From an uncultured Bacillota bacterium (lineage in GTDB: Bacteria; Bacillota; Dehalobacteriia; UBA4068): a stretch of 5,230 nucleotides of DNA. Both the position numbers and the translations under genes were made by a program. The stretch covers positions 1-5,230 of the forward strand of contig CAKRYM010000116.1 in NCBI GenBank assembly GCA_934427095.1. The letters are read 5' to 3'. This document shows, piece after piece, positions 1 to 5,230 of the stretch (position 1 is its first letter; each line of letters opens with the position of its first letter). The notes below the pieces were generated by a model that was given only the letters and a program-made list of their open reading frames with translations, did not search any database and was not told the origin of the DNA.

Positions 1-1
1 G

Positions 2-391
2 CCTAAGGTCAGCGGCAACAGCAATTTCCTGGATGTAGCTTCTGGCCAATGGTATACGGACGCTTGTATCTGGGCGGAGAAGAACGGCATTGTAACTGGT
101 TATGATAACGGTTACTTTGGCGTAGGCAACAACATTACCCGGGAACAGATGGCCACTATCCTTTATCGCTACACCACCATGCAGGGGTATTCCCTCCATG
201 CTGGCGCAAGCTTGAACCAGTATACGGATACGGCCCAAATCAGCGCCTATGCGAGAACCGCCATGGAATGGGCAGTTGGGGAAGGCTTAATTACTGGCCG
301 GACCACCTCCACCTTGGTTCCGCAGGGTTATGCTACCCGCGGCGAATTGGCGGAAATCCTGTATCGTTATTGTGAGCAGGTCGTAAAATAG
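2..391 (+). CDS. SLH-domain surface protein, C-terminal fragment (5' end outside window)
   Basis: The reading frame is open from base 2 to the TAG at 389-391 and gives 129 visible residues. The Met at 149 is internal, because SLH homology continues upstream of it. Two S-layer homology (SLH) repeats are visible. The first starts at about base 26 with FLDVASGQWYTDA, continues through GIVTGYDNG and ends in ITREQMATILYRY. The second starts with YTDTAQISAYA, continues through GLITGR and ends in ATRGELAEILYRY. SLH repeats hold exported proteins non-covalently to secondary cell-wall polymers, so this is the wall-binding end of a surface protein. Its functional N-terminal region is not in the window and its role cannot be named. 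A terminator follows 13 bases after the stop, so it is probably transcribed separately from the next gene, which is also SLH-anchored. Confidence 0.93.
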   Translation, partial: PKVSGNSNFLDVASGQWYTDACIWAEKNGIVTGYDNGYFGVGNNITREQMATILYRYTTMQGYSLHAGASLNQYTDTAQISAYARTAMEWAVGEGLITGRTTSTLVPQGYATRGELAEILYRYCEQVVK

Positions 392-404
392 TTTGTTTTC
401 CCAT

Positions 405-452
405 AAACGGGAGGCTGAAACAGGGCCTCCCGTTTTGGGCTGTTTTGTTTTT
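405..452 (+). terminator. Rho-independent terminator after the SLH protein gene
   Basis: There is a perfect 11-bp stem: AAACGGGAGGC at 405-415 pairs with GCCTCCCGTTT at 425-435 across a 9-base loop. A T-rich run ending near 452 follows. It starts 13 bases after the preceding stop codon. It should insulate the upstream SLH gene from the toroid/lipoprotein operon. Confidence 0.9.
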
Positions 453-472
453 CTAACATAAATCACAAAAAG

Positions 473-479
473 AAAGGGG
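473..479 (+). promoter_or_regulatory. Ribosome binding site that sets a TTG start
   Basis: AAAGGGG lies 8 bases upstream of TTG 488, a normal Shine-Dalgarno distance. With this start the protein begins MKKHIVLLMLVML, a normal signal-peptide n-region and h-region. The first in-frame ATG, inside the hydrophobic stretch, would remove the basic residues. I found no convincing promoter in the short stretch between the upstream terminator and this site. Only weak -10-like sequences are present around 454-462. Confidence 0.7.
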
Positions 480-487
480 TTTTTACA

Positions 488-1912
488 TTGAAGAAACATA
501 TCGTTCTGCTGATGTTGGTCATGCTATTGGTACTCTGCCTGAGCGGAGCAGCCTTGGCTGTAGATAGCCGTCTGGAAACGGCTTTAGAAAAAACCGCTGC
601 TTATGTGGAAAAAACCACGCCTACGCCGGGGATTTCTACCAGCGGCGGGGATTGGGCAGTTTTGGGTTTGGCTCGGGACGGCTATGCAGTGGATGAAGGG
701 TATTATGACCAGTATTATGCAACCGTAACCCAGGAAGTCAAGGAGAAAAACGGCGTCTTGTCTGAACGGAAATACAGCGAATATGCCCGTGTGGCACTGG
801 CTTTGACCGCCATCGGCAAAGACCCCACGCAAGTCGGTGGTTATAATCTGCTGGCGCCTTTGGGGGACTATGAGCAGACCATCTGGCAGGGCATCAACGG
901 TGCTGCCTTTGCTTTGTTGGCTTTGGATAGCGCGGACTATGCGGTACCCACTGCGCCCACTGGGAAAACGCAGGCTAGCCGGGAAATGTATGTAGATTGC
1001 CTGCTTCAGGCTGAACTGGAGAATGGCGGCTGGGCTTTATCCGGTACGGAAGCTGACGCGGATTTGACGGCCATGGTCTTGCAGGCTTTGGCTAAATATA
1101 CGGAAGATAGCCAGGTTAAGGCTGCTGTGGAACGAGGCTTAACCGCTCTTTCTGCTCAGCAGAATGCAGACGGTAGCTTTTCTACCGGCGATGTGGCAAC
1201 CTGCGAATCTACTGCTCAGGTTGTGGTAGCTTTGGGCGAATTGGGAATTTCCCTTTCTGATTCGCGTTTCGTGAAGAACGAAAATGATGTGCTGGACGGT
1301 TTGCTGCCCTTTGCCCTGTCAGACGGTAGTTTCTGCCATCAGCAAGGGGGTAAGGCCGATACCATGGCTACGGAACAGGCTTTCTACGCTTTAGTTGCCG
1401 CTGACCGCCTGGCTAAGGGGGAAAGCAGTCTGTATCAAATGGATGATGTGACTGTTGCCACGGAAAACGGTAATGGCTCCGCTACGGAAACGGAAGCCTT
1501 AACCGACATTGCTGGTTACCAGTATGAAGCAGAAATTCAGGCTTTGTACGATGGTGGTTTCATTAGCGGCATGGGCGACGGTACTTTCCAACCGGAAAAG
1601 GTATTGAGCCGGGCGGAATTCTCTACCATGATTGTGAAGGCCTTGGCTTTACCGGAAAAGACCATCACCACCTTCCAGGACGTGGATGCTTCTGCTTGGT
1701 ATGCTGGTTTTGTGGGCGCTGCCTATGATTACGGCATGATTACCGGCCGCAGCGAAACCCTGTTTGATCCAGAAGGCGACATCAGCGATAACGAAGCCCA
1801 GATCATTATGGATAGAATCGCGGTGGAATGGGCGCCTTCTACTGGCACAGTGACCAGAGGGGAAACCGTACATCTGCTTTACCAATTGCTGGTGGAGGCA
1901 GATAAGCTTTAA
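488..1912 (+). CDS. Secreted alpha/alpha-toroid (prenyltransferase/squalene-cyclase-like repeat) protein with C-terminal SLH domains
   Basis: This is a 474-residue exported protein with a TTG start. Residues 1-24 form a signal peptide: KKH, a hydrophobic core, and a likely AALA/VDS cleavage site. Residues of about 30-310 hold helical repeats of the terpenoid-cyclase/prenyltransferase toroid superfamily. The clearest are LENGGW (W182) followed by DADLTAMVLQAL, and QNADGSF (F231) followed by ESTAQVVVAL. Others are GGDWAVLGLA, YARVALALTAIG, INGAAFALLAL and MATEQAFYALVAADRL. No DXDD-type cyclase motif is seen, and with export this argues for binding rather than catalysis. A low-complexity linker leads to SLH repeat 1 (about 338-386, LSRAEFSTMIV), SLH repeat 2 (about 396-444, degenerate ISDNEA) and a half-repeat at 454-468 (TVTRGETVHLLYQLL). 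SLH repeats attach proteins to wall polymers. The stop overlaps the start of the DUF4430 lipoprotein gene, which indicates a joint function. The alpha6/alpha6 barrel of intrinsic factor and transcobalamin has the same fold. The ligand is unknown. Confidence 0.9.
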   Translation: MKKHIVLLMLVMLLVLCLSGAALAVDSRLETALEKTAAYVEKTTPTPGISTSGGDWAVLGLARDGYAVDEGYYDQYYATVTQEVKEKNGVLSERKYSEYARVALALTAIGKDPTQVGGYNLLAPLGDYEQTIWQGINGAAFALLALDSADYAVPTAPTGKTQASREMYVDCLLQAELENGGWALSGTEADADLTAMVLQALAKYTEDSQVKAAVERGLTALSAQQNADGSFSTGDVATCESTAQVVVALGELGISLSDSRFVKNENDVLDGLLPFALSDGSFCHQQGGKADTMATEQAFYALVAADRLAKGESSLYQMDDVTVATENGNGSATETEALTDIAGYQYEAEIQALYDGGFISGMGDGTFQPEKVLSRAEFSTMIVKALALPEKTITTFQDVDASAWYAGFVGAAYDYGMITGRSETLFDPEGDISDNEAQIIMDRIAVEWAPSTGTVTRGETVHLLYQLLVEADKL

Positions 1913-2619
1913 TGCGGATGATGAAGGCAATGACAAAACAAAAAACATGGTGGCTAGTGCTGCTTTTGGCAGTTTCCTTGCTTCTTTTTGCAGCCTGCAA
2001 CAATACGGAGAAAGAGCAGCCTGAGGAAGAGGAAAGCATCGAAAGCGAAGAAAATTTAGAGGACGAGGTAACGGAAACGGAAAAACAGCCGGATTCCACA
2101 GAAGAAACTTCACCCGGGACTGAAGAAAGCCAAAGCGGGACAGAAGCTACTTCCTCTGCCCAAGGGGAAACAGGCGGCACGACTAACCAGGAACAAGGAG
2201 AAACGACGCTCTATTGTACCATTTCCATTTCCTGCGCCACTGTGTTGGATAATATGGAGGATTTGGCGGAAAGCAAAGCTTCCTTGGTGCCGTCGGACGG
2301 CTGGATTTTGGCTCCAGTGACCGTGGAATTTTCGCCTGGGGATAGCGTTTTTACCGTGTTACAGCAGGTGGTAAAAGACAATAACCTGCATATGGAATAT
2401 AGCAATACGCCGGCTTATCAATCCGCATATATTGAGGGCATTGGCAATTTGTATGAATTTGATTGCGGGCCTTTGTCTGGTTGGATGTATAGCGTCAATG
2501 GTTGGTTCCCTAATTATGCTTGCAGCGAATATGAATTGCAAGACGGGGATGACGTGGCTTTTCTGTATTCCTGTGATTTAGGAGAGGATGTGGGCGGTAA
2601 TAACGTCACCGGCGAATAA
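1912..2619 (+). CDS. DUF4430 (transcobalamin C-terminal-like) lipoprotein with acidic stalk
   Basis: This is a 235-residue predicted lipoprotein. KQK and a hydrophobic stretch (about 13-28) end in FAAC, with Cys29 as the lipidated residue. Phe at -3 is less common than Leu. Residues 30 to about 98 form a low-complexity stalk rich in Glu, Ser, Thr, Gln and Gly. Residues of about 100-228 match DUF4430 (Pfam PF14478, related to the transcobalamin/intrinsic-factor beta domain). Visible features are CTISISC (102-108), LVPSDGWIL, GDSVFTVLQ, YIEGIGNLYEFDCGPLSGWMYSVNG (motif spread over about 173-197), and YACSEYELQDGDDV leading to SCDLGEDVG. Cys102/108 and Cys204/221 could be disulfide pairs, leaving Cys185. 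The ATG overlaps the preceding TAA by one base. GGAGG at 1894-1898 is 13 bases upstream, rather far, so translation is probably coupled. In-frame ATGs at 1918, 1921 and 1930 are alternative starts that all keep the signal sequence. Corrinoid binding is an inference from fold family only, since DUF4430 also occurs in other surface proteins. Confidence 0.9.
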   Translation: MRMMKAMTKQKTWWLVLLLAVSLLLFAACNNTEKEQPEEEESIESEENLEDEVTETEKQPDSTEETSPGTEESQSGTEATSSAQGETGGTTNQEQGETTLYCTISISCATVLDNMEDLAESKASLVPSDGWILAPVTVEFSPGDSVFTVLQQVVKDNNLHMEYSNTPAYQSAYIEGIGNLYEFDCGPLSGWMYSVNGWFPNYACSEYELQDGDDVAFLYSCDLGEDVGGNNVTGE

Positions 2620-2640
2620 ATCGCGGTGCCTTTGCCGAAC

Positions 2641-2679
2641 AAAAAAGGACGAAAGCAATTTGCTTTCGTCCTTTCTCTT
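2641..2679. terminator. Bidirectional rho-independent terminator between convergent operons
   Basis: There is a perfect 14-bp stem: AAAGGACGAAAGCA at 2644-2657 pairs with 2661-2674 across the loop ATT. Six A's begin the element at 2641, and a T-rich run (CTTTCTCTTTT) lies on the right. It can therefore end the + strand lipoprotein operon (stop at 2619) and the - strand DUF2085 operon (stop at 2703). Confidence 0.92.
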
Positions 2680-2702
2680 TTATCAGGGGGACACTATTTT
2701 GC

Positions 2703-3071
2703 TCAAGGAGCGAACAGCCTGCTACCCACGTCCATCCCCCAACGGTAGGTGGCAATTGTGGAGATCAGGAAGAGATTCACCAATCCATAACCAAACAGAA
2801 TCCCGGTAATCAAGCGTTTTATATTATTGCTTTCGTACCGGGTTAGCGCCTGAATCCCCCCGTCAATGATCAGGGGCAGCAGCAACAAGAGGGCCAAAAG
2901 CCACCCTGGCTGCCAAAAGGCGAAAAGAATTACCCCCAACAGTATACCGATGAGCTCGCCGGTACAGCGGGCGCAAATGGGGAAGCGGATATTTCGATAA
3001 TGGAAGGAGCGGCTGTCCATACAGTGGCAACCAAAGAAAATCGGCAGCCACTTATAAAGCCAAGGAAGCAT
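2703..3071 (-). CDS. DUF2085 family small membrane protein
   Basis: This 122-residue protein matches DUF2085 (Pfam PF09858), a family of small integral membrane proteins with no established function known to me. Visible signatures in order are GCHCMDSRSF (C15, H16, C17, R21-F23), FPICARCTG (C33-x2-C36), IIDGGIQALTRY (D70, Q74) and SNNIKRLITGILFGYG (S81-N82, R86). Hydrophobic segments at about 40-52, 57-69 and 88-106 are probable membrane helices. The conserved Cys and His suggest metal or cofactor binding, but that is inference. The ATG lies 2 bases beyond the stop of the zinc-ribbon gene, and no clear Shine-Dalgarno sequence precedes it, so it is probably translated by coupling to that gene. 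The C-terminus ends shortly after the last helix. Confidence 0.88.
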   Translation of the reverse strand: MLPWLYKWLPIFFGCHCMDSRSFHYRNIRFPICARCTGELIGILLGVILFAFWQPGWLLALLLLLPLIIDGGIQALTRYESNNIKRLITGILFGYGLVNLFLISTIATYRWGMDVGSRLFAP

Positions 3072-3073
3072 GA

Positions 3074-3451
3074 TTAATAATAGGCAAACAGACTGCCAAA
3101 GAGGCCCAAGGCAAACATGAACACGTAAAAGATAATACCAATGCCGACACCGACAATGGCGCCGATGCCCGCGGCTTTGGCGGTTTTCGGTTTATTGTCC
3201 TTCCAGATCAAAAAGAGGATTAACCCAGCCAAGGGGATGCAGCAACCCAGCAAACCCCAGAGGAAACCACCGTTGTCCGTGGTGGGCGGAGGCGTGGGAT
3301 TGCTGTAGGTGTTGCTGGTATAAGTGGGATTGGGTACGGGATTGCTGTTGTTTGCATCAGCAGAAGCGCCATTGTCCTGGGCAGCGTTGCAGGCAGGGCA
3401 AACGGTGCTACCATCCGGAATCTGCGCGCCGCAATATTTACAAAATACCAT
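3074..3451 (-). CDS. Zinc-ribbon membrane protein
   Basis: This is a 125-residue protein. An N-terminal zinc ribbon (C4-x2-C7 and C18-x2-C21, in CKYCGAQIPDG and CPACN) should bind one zinc ion. A disordered Asn/Pro/Thr/Ser-rich linker follows (about 26-60, with NPTYTSNTYSNPTPPP). Next are a hydrophobic segment at about 63-82 (GLLGCCIPLAGLILFLIW), a basic turn (KDNKPKTAKAAG) and a second hydrophobic segment at about 95-122. The frame is open back to 3568, but the start at 3451 is preferred. AAGGGAG lies 7 bases before it, CKYCG then sits at the N-terminus as is usual for such ribbons, and a promoter at 3500-3528 lies inside the longer version. It is first in an operon with the DUF2085 gene. 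Proteins of this general design are common in Firmicutes and I know of no defined function for this one. Confidence 0.88.
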   Translation of the reverse strand: MVFCKYCGAQIPDGSTVCPACNAAQDNGASADANNSNPVPNPTYTSNTYSNPTPPPTTDNGGFLWGLLGCCIPLAGLILFLIWKDNKPKTAKAAGIGAIVGVGIGIIFYVFMFALGLFGSLFAYY

Positions 3452-3458
3452 GAGAATT

Positions 3459-3467
3459 CTCCCTTCT
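3459..3467 (-). promoter_or_regulatory. Ribosome binding site that sets the zinc-ribbon protein start
   Basis: On the - strand AGAAGGGAG ends 7 bases before ATG 3451. This supports the 125-residue form over the 164-residue open frame that begins at 3568. Confidence 0.8.
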
Positions 3468-3499
3468 TTGTGGTAAAATTGAGTTCTTTTTCGTGAGTT

Positions 3500-3528
3500 A
3501 TTGTATCGTATTTCGTCGAAAAAGGCAA
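3500..3528 (-). promoter_or_regulatory. Sigma-A-type promoter of the zinc-ribbon/DUF2085 operon
   Basis: On the - strand TTGCCT (3523-3528, 4 of 6 matches to TTGACA) is separated by exactly 17 bases from TACAAT (3500-3505, 5 of 6 matches to TATAAT). Transcription would start near 3493, leaving a leader of about 42 bases before ATG 3451. Confidence 0.7.
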
Positions 3529-3619
3529 GAGGGGCAAAGCCTGATTTATCGGCAACGGGGCGAATCATTTTTTCTGCTATTATAGGTCTTTCCCTTCTGG
3601 CTATTCAAAGCCGCTGCTT

Positions 3620-3630
3620 TGTGGTATCAT
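3620..3630 (+). promoter_or_regulatory. Probable extended -10 promoter of the phosphatase gene
   Basis: TGTGG-TATCAT fits the TRTGN extended -10 pattern with 5 of 6 matches to TATAAT. Only a poor -35 (TATTCA at 3602-3607, 17-base spacer) is present, as extended -10 promoters allow. The leader to ATG 3666 would be about 29 bases and includes GAAGGGAG. Confidence 0.55.
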
Positions 3631-3665
3631 AAACAAGAAGGCAAAGAGAAGAAGGGAGCCGTAAC

Positions 3666-4130
3666 ATGACTGGTATTTTGTTTGTCTGCCTGGGCAATAT
3701 TTGCCGCAGCCCTATGGCGGAGTTTGTGATGAAGGACTTGGTAAATAAGGCCGGCTTAGAGAAAAGTATCACCATTGCTTCTGCGGCTACTAGCAATGAG
3801 GAGGTGGGTAACCCTGTTTATCCTCCAGCCCGGCAGGAGCTCCTTACCCATGGTATTTCTTGCGCCGGCAAAACAGCCCGACGGTTAGAGAAAGGGGATT
3901 ACCAGCGTTACGATTACCTGATCGGCATGGACCATCATAATCTTCGAGATATGGTAAGAATCTTAGGGGGCGACCCAGAGGGCAAGATTCGCTTGCTGCT
4001 TTCCTTTGTGGGAGAGGATAGAGATATTGCCGACCCTTGGTATACCAGAAATTTTGCGGAGACTTATGCTGACGTGTGGACAGGCTGCAGCGCTCTGTTG
4101 GCCTATCTCATCAAAGAGTGTCAGGTCTAA
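3666..4130 (+). CDS. Low-molecular-weight protein tyrosine phosphatase
   Basis: This 154-residue cytoplasmic enzyme is full length for the LMW-PTP family. It hydrolyses phosphotyrosine on proteins through a cysteinyl-phosphate intermediate. The P-loop C-x5-R-S is at 8-15 (VCLGNICRSPMAE), with nucleophile C8 and phosphate-binding R14. The general acid is D123 in ADPWYT, and Y126 belongs to the aromatic wall of the active site. Residue 12 is Ile in GNICRS. In the related arginine phosphatase YwlE this position is Thr, which is important for phosphoarginine selectivity, so Ile plus DPWY favours a tyrosine phosphatase. GGGAG ends 7 bases upstream of the ATG, and MTGILFVCLGN is a typical N-terminus. 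It is divergent from the zinc-ribbon operon and has no kinase gene beside it, so its substrate cannot be inferred from context. Confidence 0.95.
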   Translation: MTGILFVCLGNICRSPMAEFVMKDLVNKAGLEKSITIASAATSNEEVGNPVYPPARQELLTHGISCAGKTARRLEKGDYQRYDYLIGMDHHNLRDMVRILGGDPEGKIRLLLSFVGEDRDIADPWYTRNFAETYADVWTGCSALLAYLIKECQV

Positions 4131-4206
4131 ACTCCGCAAGAGGACAAGGAAAGAGGAAACTTAATGCCAGGAAGCCCCGCTTCCCCTCTGGGAATCCTTG
4201 TCGTTT

Positions 4207-4217
4207 TATGTTATAAT
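4207..4217 (+). promoter_or_regulatory. Consensus extended -10 promoter in the gap before leuS
   Basis: TATGT-TATAAT is a perfect TRTGN plus TATAAT match. The -35 position 17 bases upstream (TGGGAA, 4189-4194) is weak. No recognisable gene follows on this strand before the terminator at 4306, so the promoter appears to drive a short transcript. Confidence 0.6.
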
Positions 4218-4223
4218 TTACAG

Positions 4224-4350
4224 GAGGACGGGACAAACCCGCCATGGATAGCCTGGATAATTCTTTGTTTGCCCTTTATGTGGCTGCTTTGCTTTAACTG
4301 GAGAGAAAAAACTGCCGTTGTGGGAAATTTTCCTACAACGGCAGTTTTTT
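4224..4350 (+). ncRNA. Candidate small transcript (sRNA or mRNA for a very short peptide)
   Basis: A consensus extended -10 promoter ends at 4217 and a strong terminator ends at 4350, predicting an RNA of about 125 bases. It is the main content of the 248-base gap between the phosphatase and leuS. AGGAGG (4222-4227) sits at the predicted 5' end. A small hairpin follows (CGGG 4229-4232 with CCCG 4238-4241). An ATG at 4244 then opens a 17-codon frame, MDSLDNSLFALYVAALL, stopping at 4297 just before the terminator. AGGAGG is 16 bases from this ATG, too far unless the hairpin shortens the distance, so coding is doubtful. No known RNA family was recognised. It could also be a gene remnant. Confidence 0.3.
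4306..4350. terminator. Bidirectional terminator, 3' of leuS and of the small transcript
   Basis: CTGCCGTTGT (4312-4321) pairs with ACAACGGCAG (4335-4344). The stem continues inward through GGGAA/TTTCCT with one G-T pair, and outward through six A-T pairs (4306-4311 with 4345-4350), about 21 bp in all. Each strand ends in six T's. It lies 28 bases past the leuS stop on the - strand and 8 bases past the 17-codon frame on the + strand. Confidence 0.93.
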
Positions 4351-4378
4351 GTGTTAGATTGACCTGGCAAAGCAGGGG

Positions 4379-5230
4379 TTATTTTACCACGATATTGATG
4401 AGCTTGCCGGGAATAGCGATGAATTTGACAATGGATTTGCCACCCAACCAGGTTTCGAAATCCGCCTGACTACGGGCAATTTCTTCCATTTCCTGGGCAT
4501 TAGCCGCAGCGGGCATTTGCAGGCGGGCTTTGATTTTGCCATTCACTTGCAGCACCACTTCCACATTTTCCTTAACCATGGCGGCCTCGTCATAGGTGGG
4601 CCAACCGGTGGTCTGGGCAATCATGGTGTCATGGCCTAAGCGTTCCCATTGCTCTTCGGCAATATGGGGGGCGAAAGGATAAAGCAGCAGGAGGAAATCC
4701 TCAAATTCCTTTTTGGTCAGTTTTTTGTGGCTGGCCACCAGATTGGAATAGCTCATCATGGCTGCCACCGCAGTATTGAATTTCATGGCTTCAATATCGC
4801 TGCTGACCTTTTTGATTAAGGTGTGCATTTCTGCCTTATGCTCCGGCAGATAATCGTCGCCGTCTACAACCCAGTCCAGCATGGTCCAAACGCGGTCTAA
4901 GAAGCGCTTGACCCCGATAATGCTGGCAGAGGACCAGGGGGCAGGTTGGCCATAATCGCCAATGAACATCATGAAGGTACGCAGAACGTCTGCGCCGTAC
5001 AGCTTGACATATTCCAAGGGGTCAACTACATTCCCCCGGGATTTGGACATCTTTTCTCCATCCTCGCCCAGGATCAGCCCCTGATAGCTACGTTTGGCAT
5101 AGGGTTCCGGGAAGGGGACAATGCCGAAATCATAGAGCGCCCGATGCCAGAACCGGGAATAAATCATATGACGGGTCACATGCTCCATACCGCCGTTGTA
5201 CCAGTCTACCTGGCCCCAATACTTCATTTT
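4379..5230 (-). CDS. leuS: Leucyl-tRNA synthetase, C-terminal part (5' end outside window)
   Basis: This encodes a class I aminoacyl-tRNA synthetase that charges tRNA-Leu with leucine in the cytoplasm. About 283 C-terminal residues are visible. The frame stays open to the window edge, and the Met at 5227 is internal. The catalytic-domain segment VDWYNGGMEH...HMIYSRFWH is followed by the KMSKS signature at 5039-5053 (EKMSKSRGNVVDP), which helps ATP binding and catalysis. The helical anticodon-binding domain follows (YGADVLRTFMMF, RFLDRVW, FNTAVAAMMSYSN, YPFAPHIAEE). The C-terminal domain has VVLQVNGKIKARL and ends in IPGKLINIVVK, as LeuRS proteins do. GLILGEDGEKMSKS is short, so the leucine-specific insertion seen before KMSKS in the E. 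coli enzyme is absent, as in Gram-positive LeuRS. The upstream editing domain and start are not visible. Confidence 0.97.
   Translation of the reverse strand, partial: KMKYWGQVDWYNGGMEHVTRHMIYSRFWHRALYDFGIVPFPEPYAKRSYQGLILGEDGEKMSKSRGNVVDPLEYVKLYGADVLRTFMMFIGDYGQPAPWSSASIIGVKRFLDRVWTMLDWVVDGDDYLPEHKAEMHTLIKKVSSDIEAMKFNTAVAAMMSYSNLVASHKKLTKKEFEDFLLLLYPFAPHIAEEQWERLGHDTMIAQTTGWPTYDEAAMVKENVEVVLQVNGKIKARLQMPAAANAQEMEEIARSQADFETWLGGKSIVKFIAIPGKLINIVVK

Noticed and set aside
1649..2180. Two overlapping - strand frames of 154 and 113 codons opposite the toroid and lipoprotein genes
   Set aside because: They lie antisense to well-supported genes, show no domain, and their Ser/Pro-rich composition is what the antisense of the acidic stalk would give.
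2236..2242. GCCACTG, resembling a conserved piece of cobalamin riboswitches
   Set aside because: It lies inside the coding sequence of the DUF4430 domain with no surrounding riboswitch structure, so it is a chance 7-base match.
2588..2809. A 73-codon + strand frame
   Set aside because: It crosses the bidirectional terminator at 2641-2679 and then runs antisense to the DUF2085 gene.
3452..3568. N-terminal extension of the zinc-ribbon gene to ATG 3568
   Set aside because: The extension contains the 3500-3528 promoter and has no good ribosome binding site. The start at 3451 has AAGGGAG at 7 bases and places the ribbon at the N-terminus.
4170..4184. GGAAGC-CCC-GCTTCC hairpin downstream of the phosphatase
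   Set aside because: The stem is only 6 bp and no T-run follows it, so I do not call it a terminator. Transcription of the phosphatase may instead end at the 4306-4350 hairpin.
4164..4469. A 101-codon + strand frame with GAGG 7 bases before its ATG
   Set aside because: It reads through the terminator hairpin at 4306-4350 and 90 bases into the 3' end of leuS in antisense. Its translation shows no recognisable domain.

Overview
The window looks like part of a Bacillota (Firmicutes) chromosome, most likely an anaerobic member of the Clostridia or a relative. The reasons are the SLH-anchored surface proteins, a lipoprotein with a DUF4430 (transcobalamin-like) domain, AGGAGG-type ribosome binding sites, TRTGN-TATAAT extended -10 promoters, hairpin-plus-T-tract terminators, and a leucyl-tRNA synthetase of the Gram-positive type. 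Base composition looks balanced by eye. I cannot name a genus.

Left part (1-2680, + strand): cell-surface genes. First comes the 3' end of an SLH-domain protein, closed by a strong terminator at 405-452. Next is a two-gene operon. Its first gene is a secreted alpha/alpha-toroid (prenyltransferase/squalene-cyclase-like repeat) protein with C-terminal SLH repeats and a TTG start. Its second gene overlaps the first by one base and encodes a lipoprotein with a long acidic stalk and a DUF4430 domain. Animal transcobalamin and intrinsic factor have this same pair of folds, an alpha6/alpha6 barrel and a small beta domain, in one chain. Here they are on two proteins with two different anchors, S-layer/cell wall and membrane. 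This is the most interesting element of the window. A surface ligand-capture role, possibly for a corrinoid, is an inference.

Middle (2640-3530, - strand): a bidirectional terminator separates the surface operon from a convergent two-gene operon. That operon has a good sigma-A-type promoter at 3500-3528 and encodes a zinc-ribbon membrane protein followed 2 bp later by a DUF2085 membrane protein.

Right part (3531-5230): a low-molecular-weight protein tyrosine phosphatase lies on the + strand, divergent from the zinc-ribbon operon. The 248-base gap after it holds a consensus extended -10 promoter and, about 90 bases downstream, a bidirectional terminator, with no convincing gene between them. 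This is a candidate small transcript. The window ends in the C-terminal part of leuS on the - strand. No tRNA, rRNA, CRISPR array, insertion sequence or riboswitch was recognised.
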